Below are positions 61,501 through 64,000 of a stretch of DNA of 64,000 nt, piece by piece. Positions within the stretch are counted from its first letter, which is position 1, and each line of letters starts with the position of its first letter. Source of the DNA: Voacanga thouarsii (taxonomy: Eukaryota > Streptophyta > Magnoliopsida > Gentianales > Apocynaceae); the NCBI GenBank assembly GCA_026120185.1, contig JANUWF010002061.1, positions 3,038,001-3,102,000 on the forward strand, in the 5' to 3' direction. Position numbers and translations under genes: made by a program. The notes under the pieces were generated by a model, which worked only from the letters and a program-made list of their open reading frames with translations, did not search any database and was not told the DNA's origin.

Positions 61501-61609
61501 GAAGCGAATGAAACCATACAGAAGACATGCATGCTACAGAGACAAAGCCAAAAAAACTAAAATGATGTAGAAACAACACAACAGAAGCATTAAAATAGAT
61601 ATACATCTG

Positions 61610-62560
61610 CATGTCTTTGGTTCATTTGGCCGTGAAGAAGATAAACGAACCACTGGAACGGCTTCTCCTTTGGATGACGATTTCGGTTGAAATACCGCGA
61701 TCCGTCTACTTCTTCTGGTTTGCATGAACGTGAGCCCTTCTTGAGAACTCAGAATATTCTATCACCTATTTTCTTGTTGGTAAAACAATTTAGGCGAGAA
61801 AAATCTAGTCTCAAAATAATTCTTGAACCTTTGCTATTGATTAGCAAAATCATGAAAACCAAAAGAAAGAAAAAATATAAACTAGATAGAGAGACAAGAA
61901 GAAGGAAAAGCACTTGTTTTTTTTTTTCCGTGTGTATTCGCTGTCTCACAAAAAAACACACGACTTCACAATTTTGATAACCGAAACACCGGGGTTTTGA
62001 TATTTCAAAACTCTCGGAGGCTATCAACAGAAAAAGTTTAGTTTAGCCTAAACTCTTTTGTTTCGTGAATTAAAAAACCTTTTTCGTTCAAACTATTGGG
62101 TCATTAATAATTTATTATTTTTTTTGGATCCAATGAGTCTAAAATAATAACCATTAATTATTTATTTCTTGGGCTTATTAAAATCACTCAATAAATAATT
62201 AATGAACCAAAATGAATCAAAATAATTATTTAAGCCTTTTTATTGACTAGTTTAGACACAGGTTAATTTTTCTAATTGTTCAATCTGGGTTTAGATCCTA
62301 AATAATTAATTAACTAATTAAACTAGAAAATATACTTAATTTCTCTCGTTCTTTTATTTTATTCCAATCCAAAAGTAAATTATATTTTCTGAATAAAATA
62401 AAATCAGTTTAATTGAGACCAGTTCCTCAACCTAAAATTAATTAGGAATTACAGGCTATTCCAATGACCAAAAAGACACATTGTATTGGCTACAATGACC
62501 AAAATACCATTGCTATATAAATAGTTGTATTTTATATTTTAAATATTTTCTAATATCACT
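61610..62560 (-). repeat. 0.9-kb dispersed repeat, copy 2
   Basis: Related along its length to 35680-36595 (see copy 1) and in the same orientation. On the minus strand a 63-residue frame (61725-61534) begins MQTRRSRRIAVFQPKSSSKG and shares SSK, VVR-SSS and PNxP positions with the equivalent stretch in copy 1. Its ends are undefined. It lies beside the 430-bp repeats. Confidence 0.65.
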
Positions 62561-64000
62561 ATAAGAAAATATTGAGCCAAATGACAATGTTGTGTTAGTT
62601 ATGTCTTCGACCTACAAGTGAAATGACTAAAATACTCCTCTACACACTGCCATGTATTTAGAGAGAAAAGAATGTACTAACACTCCTTTAAAAAATATCT
62701 ACCATCTTTAGCCTTCTAACCCATTGAGAATACACCAATGCTTCCTTGGACATGCAAAAATGTAAGGACAATAAGTAAAAGAACACTGGTTCATGAGTTT
62801 GAATGACACGAAAGAAATTGCCAATCGACGCCATCAGGTATGACCCGAGTCGTCTCTGTCGTTGCCTCCCAAATGGACTTATTAGGTTTCTCCAACCTTT
62901 TTTCCTACTTTGTTTTGCATGCAAAATTGGACCACATTCGTGGTGAGCTTCATTTAGATACTTGTTATTTTGTTGAGAAATTAAGAATTTTTTGGCATTT
63001 TTTATTGAAGGAAGTGAGACCGTTGCTATTGAGAGCACACGAAGCTTTGCTCGGAGATAGTGACCTTTTGGGAGTTTTGAGAAGTTTGAGGAGTTGGGAA
63101 GTGTTTGGCAAGCGCCATTATATGAAATTACTCTTAAGCTTTGGAAAGATGATAATTTTATCGAAAATGAAGGTTGGCTTTGTTAATAACTAAACTTATT
63201 TTGATGATTTTGTTTGTGGTTAAATAATTCTATCGTAATGAATGTTTAATTTCTTACCGTCTTTAATTTGCAATGCTGGATGTTTTTCTTGAAGAATATT
63301 TAGCTGGATAAAAATTTTATTTTTTGGAATTTGTTTTTGGACATTTCAAAAGCCAAATATTGACAATGAATTGCTTTTAACGCAAATTTGATAATTTAGC
63401 TCTTCTAACAATAGGCATATTTCTATATTATGTGTTAATTTTTCATAATTTAGCATCTTCAGTGATGAGGACCTTTGTTTTCTTTGCTTTCAGGTTTTCA
63501 AATTAACCAATGCTATGAGCAAATCATCATACTTGTGTTTGATATGAAAGTTATCTATCGAATAAGAATCATACCTATATTTTCTATATTATGCTGTGAT
63601 CGTATCTATAAATTTAGATGAATTTTTTTATAAAAGTTATATGTTTGTCTCTCTATTAAATAATTTCTTTAGCCATTAAACTTTATAAATTTCAGAAAAC
63701 TAAAGCTTCATAGGAATGGTGAAGACGAAGGCGAAGCATTGATAAAATAGCATTTAAATTAATCAAATGATTAATATAAGAAATTTTGTTGTCATAAATA
63801 TTTAAAAATTAAAAATAATGATTGACGAAAAAATTTTAAAGTAATATATTATTATACATAATATAACTAAAATTATAGAAAAATAATAAATAACTTATTT
63901 CGAGCAACACTCGGGTCGTTTATCTAGTGGTATAGAAAGAACTTTGTCGATTGGTTCTTTGATTTGAACACCTCAACAGTGGTCAAGTATTTTTGTTTAT
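62561..64000. other. AT-rich region to window end
   Basis: No gene recognised. At 62725-62760 a short stretch resembles part of the 430-bp repeat unit (GAATACACCA, then TTGGACATGCAA). Near 63911-63975 a weak tRNA-like pattern occurs (see findings). Confidence 0.4.

Noticed and set aside
62840..63193. 117-residue plus-strand frame
   Set aside because: No recognised family and no supporting splice or promoter signals. An overlapping opposite frame is also open.
1..64000. CRISPR arrays, bacterial operons, rRNA genes or clear tRNA genes
   Set aside because: None seen. The window is plant nuclear DNA, and its tandem repeats lack regular spacer structure.

Overview
The window is nuclear DNA from a flowering plant, almost certainly a eudicot. 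It has spliced genes with short exons, GT-AG introns and AT-rich intergenic DNA, and many nested plant retrotransposons. Six host genes could be reconstructed exon by exon with consistent reading phase: a KEOPS subunit PCC1 (+), an ABI-like SCAR/WAVE subunit ABIL1 (-), an RWP-RK transcription factor of the RKD class (+), the PP2A regulator TAP46 (+), a phytolongin (-), a plastid soluble starch synthase SS1 (-), and an IQD calmodulin-binding protein (-), which makes seven in all. I infer, without proof, that this may be the citrus (or other Sapindales) RKD region. In citrus an RKD/RWP-RK gene is the known candidate for nucellar polyembryony. The species cannot be confirmed from the sequence alone.

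Layout. 1-8.6 kb: PCC1 and ABIL1, convergent. 10.26-15.66 kb: a complete-ended Ty1/copia element on the minus strand, with 367-bp LTRs and GTTAT target duplication. Its protease and most of its integrase are replaced by an antisense, intron-containing RKD pseudogene. 18.7-19.7 kb: an intact RKD gene, different from the captured one. 21.5-26.9 kb: TAP46 and phytolongin, convergent. 27.4 kb: a Tourist-like MITE. 28.7-34.6 kb: SS1 with 15 coding exons.

35.4-49.2 kb is a nest. A repeat copy of about 0.9 kb holds a large solo LTR of about 3.8 kb (TTTTA duplication). That LTR holds an 8.8-kb Ty3/gypsy element (GGTTT duplication) with decayed gag-pol on the minus strand, an integrase cut off in its zinc-binding part, and a plant-mobile-domain ORF on the opposite strand. 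49.3-51.35 kb: a dead hAT transposase gene. 52.1-54.8 kb: the IQD gene. 55-64 kb: gene-poor, AT-rich DNA with a 221-bp tandem array, a repeat of about 430 bp, and a second copy of the 0.9-kb repeat.

The host genes are unrelated housekeeping or regulatory genes and show no operon-like cooperation. The most notable feature is that a retrotransposon carrying a captured RKD pseudogene lies about 3 kb upstream of a working RKD gene. All exon boundaries were read by eye from splice signals and protein similarity recalled for the families; no alignment was run.
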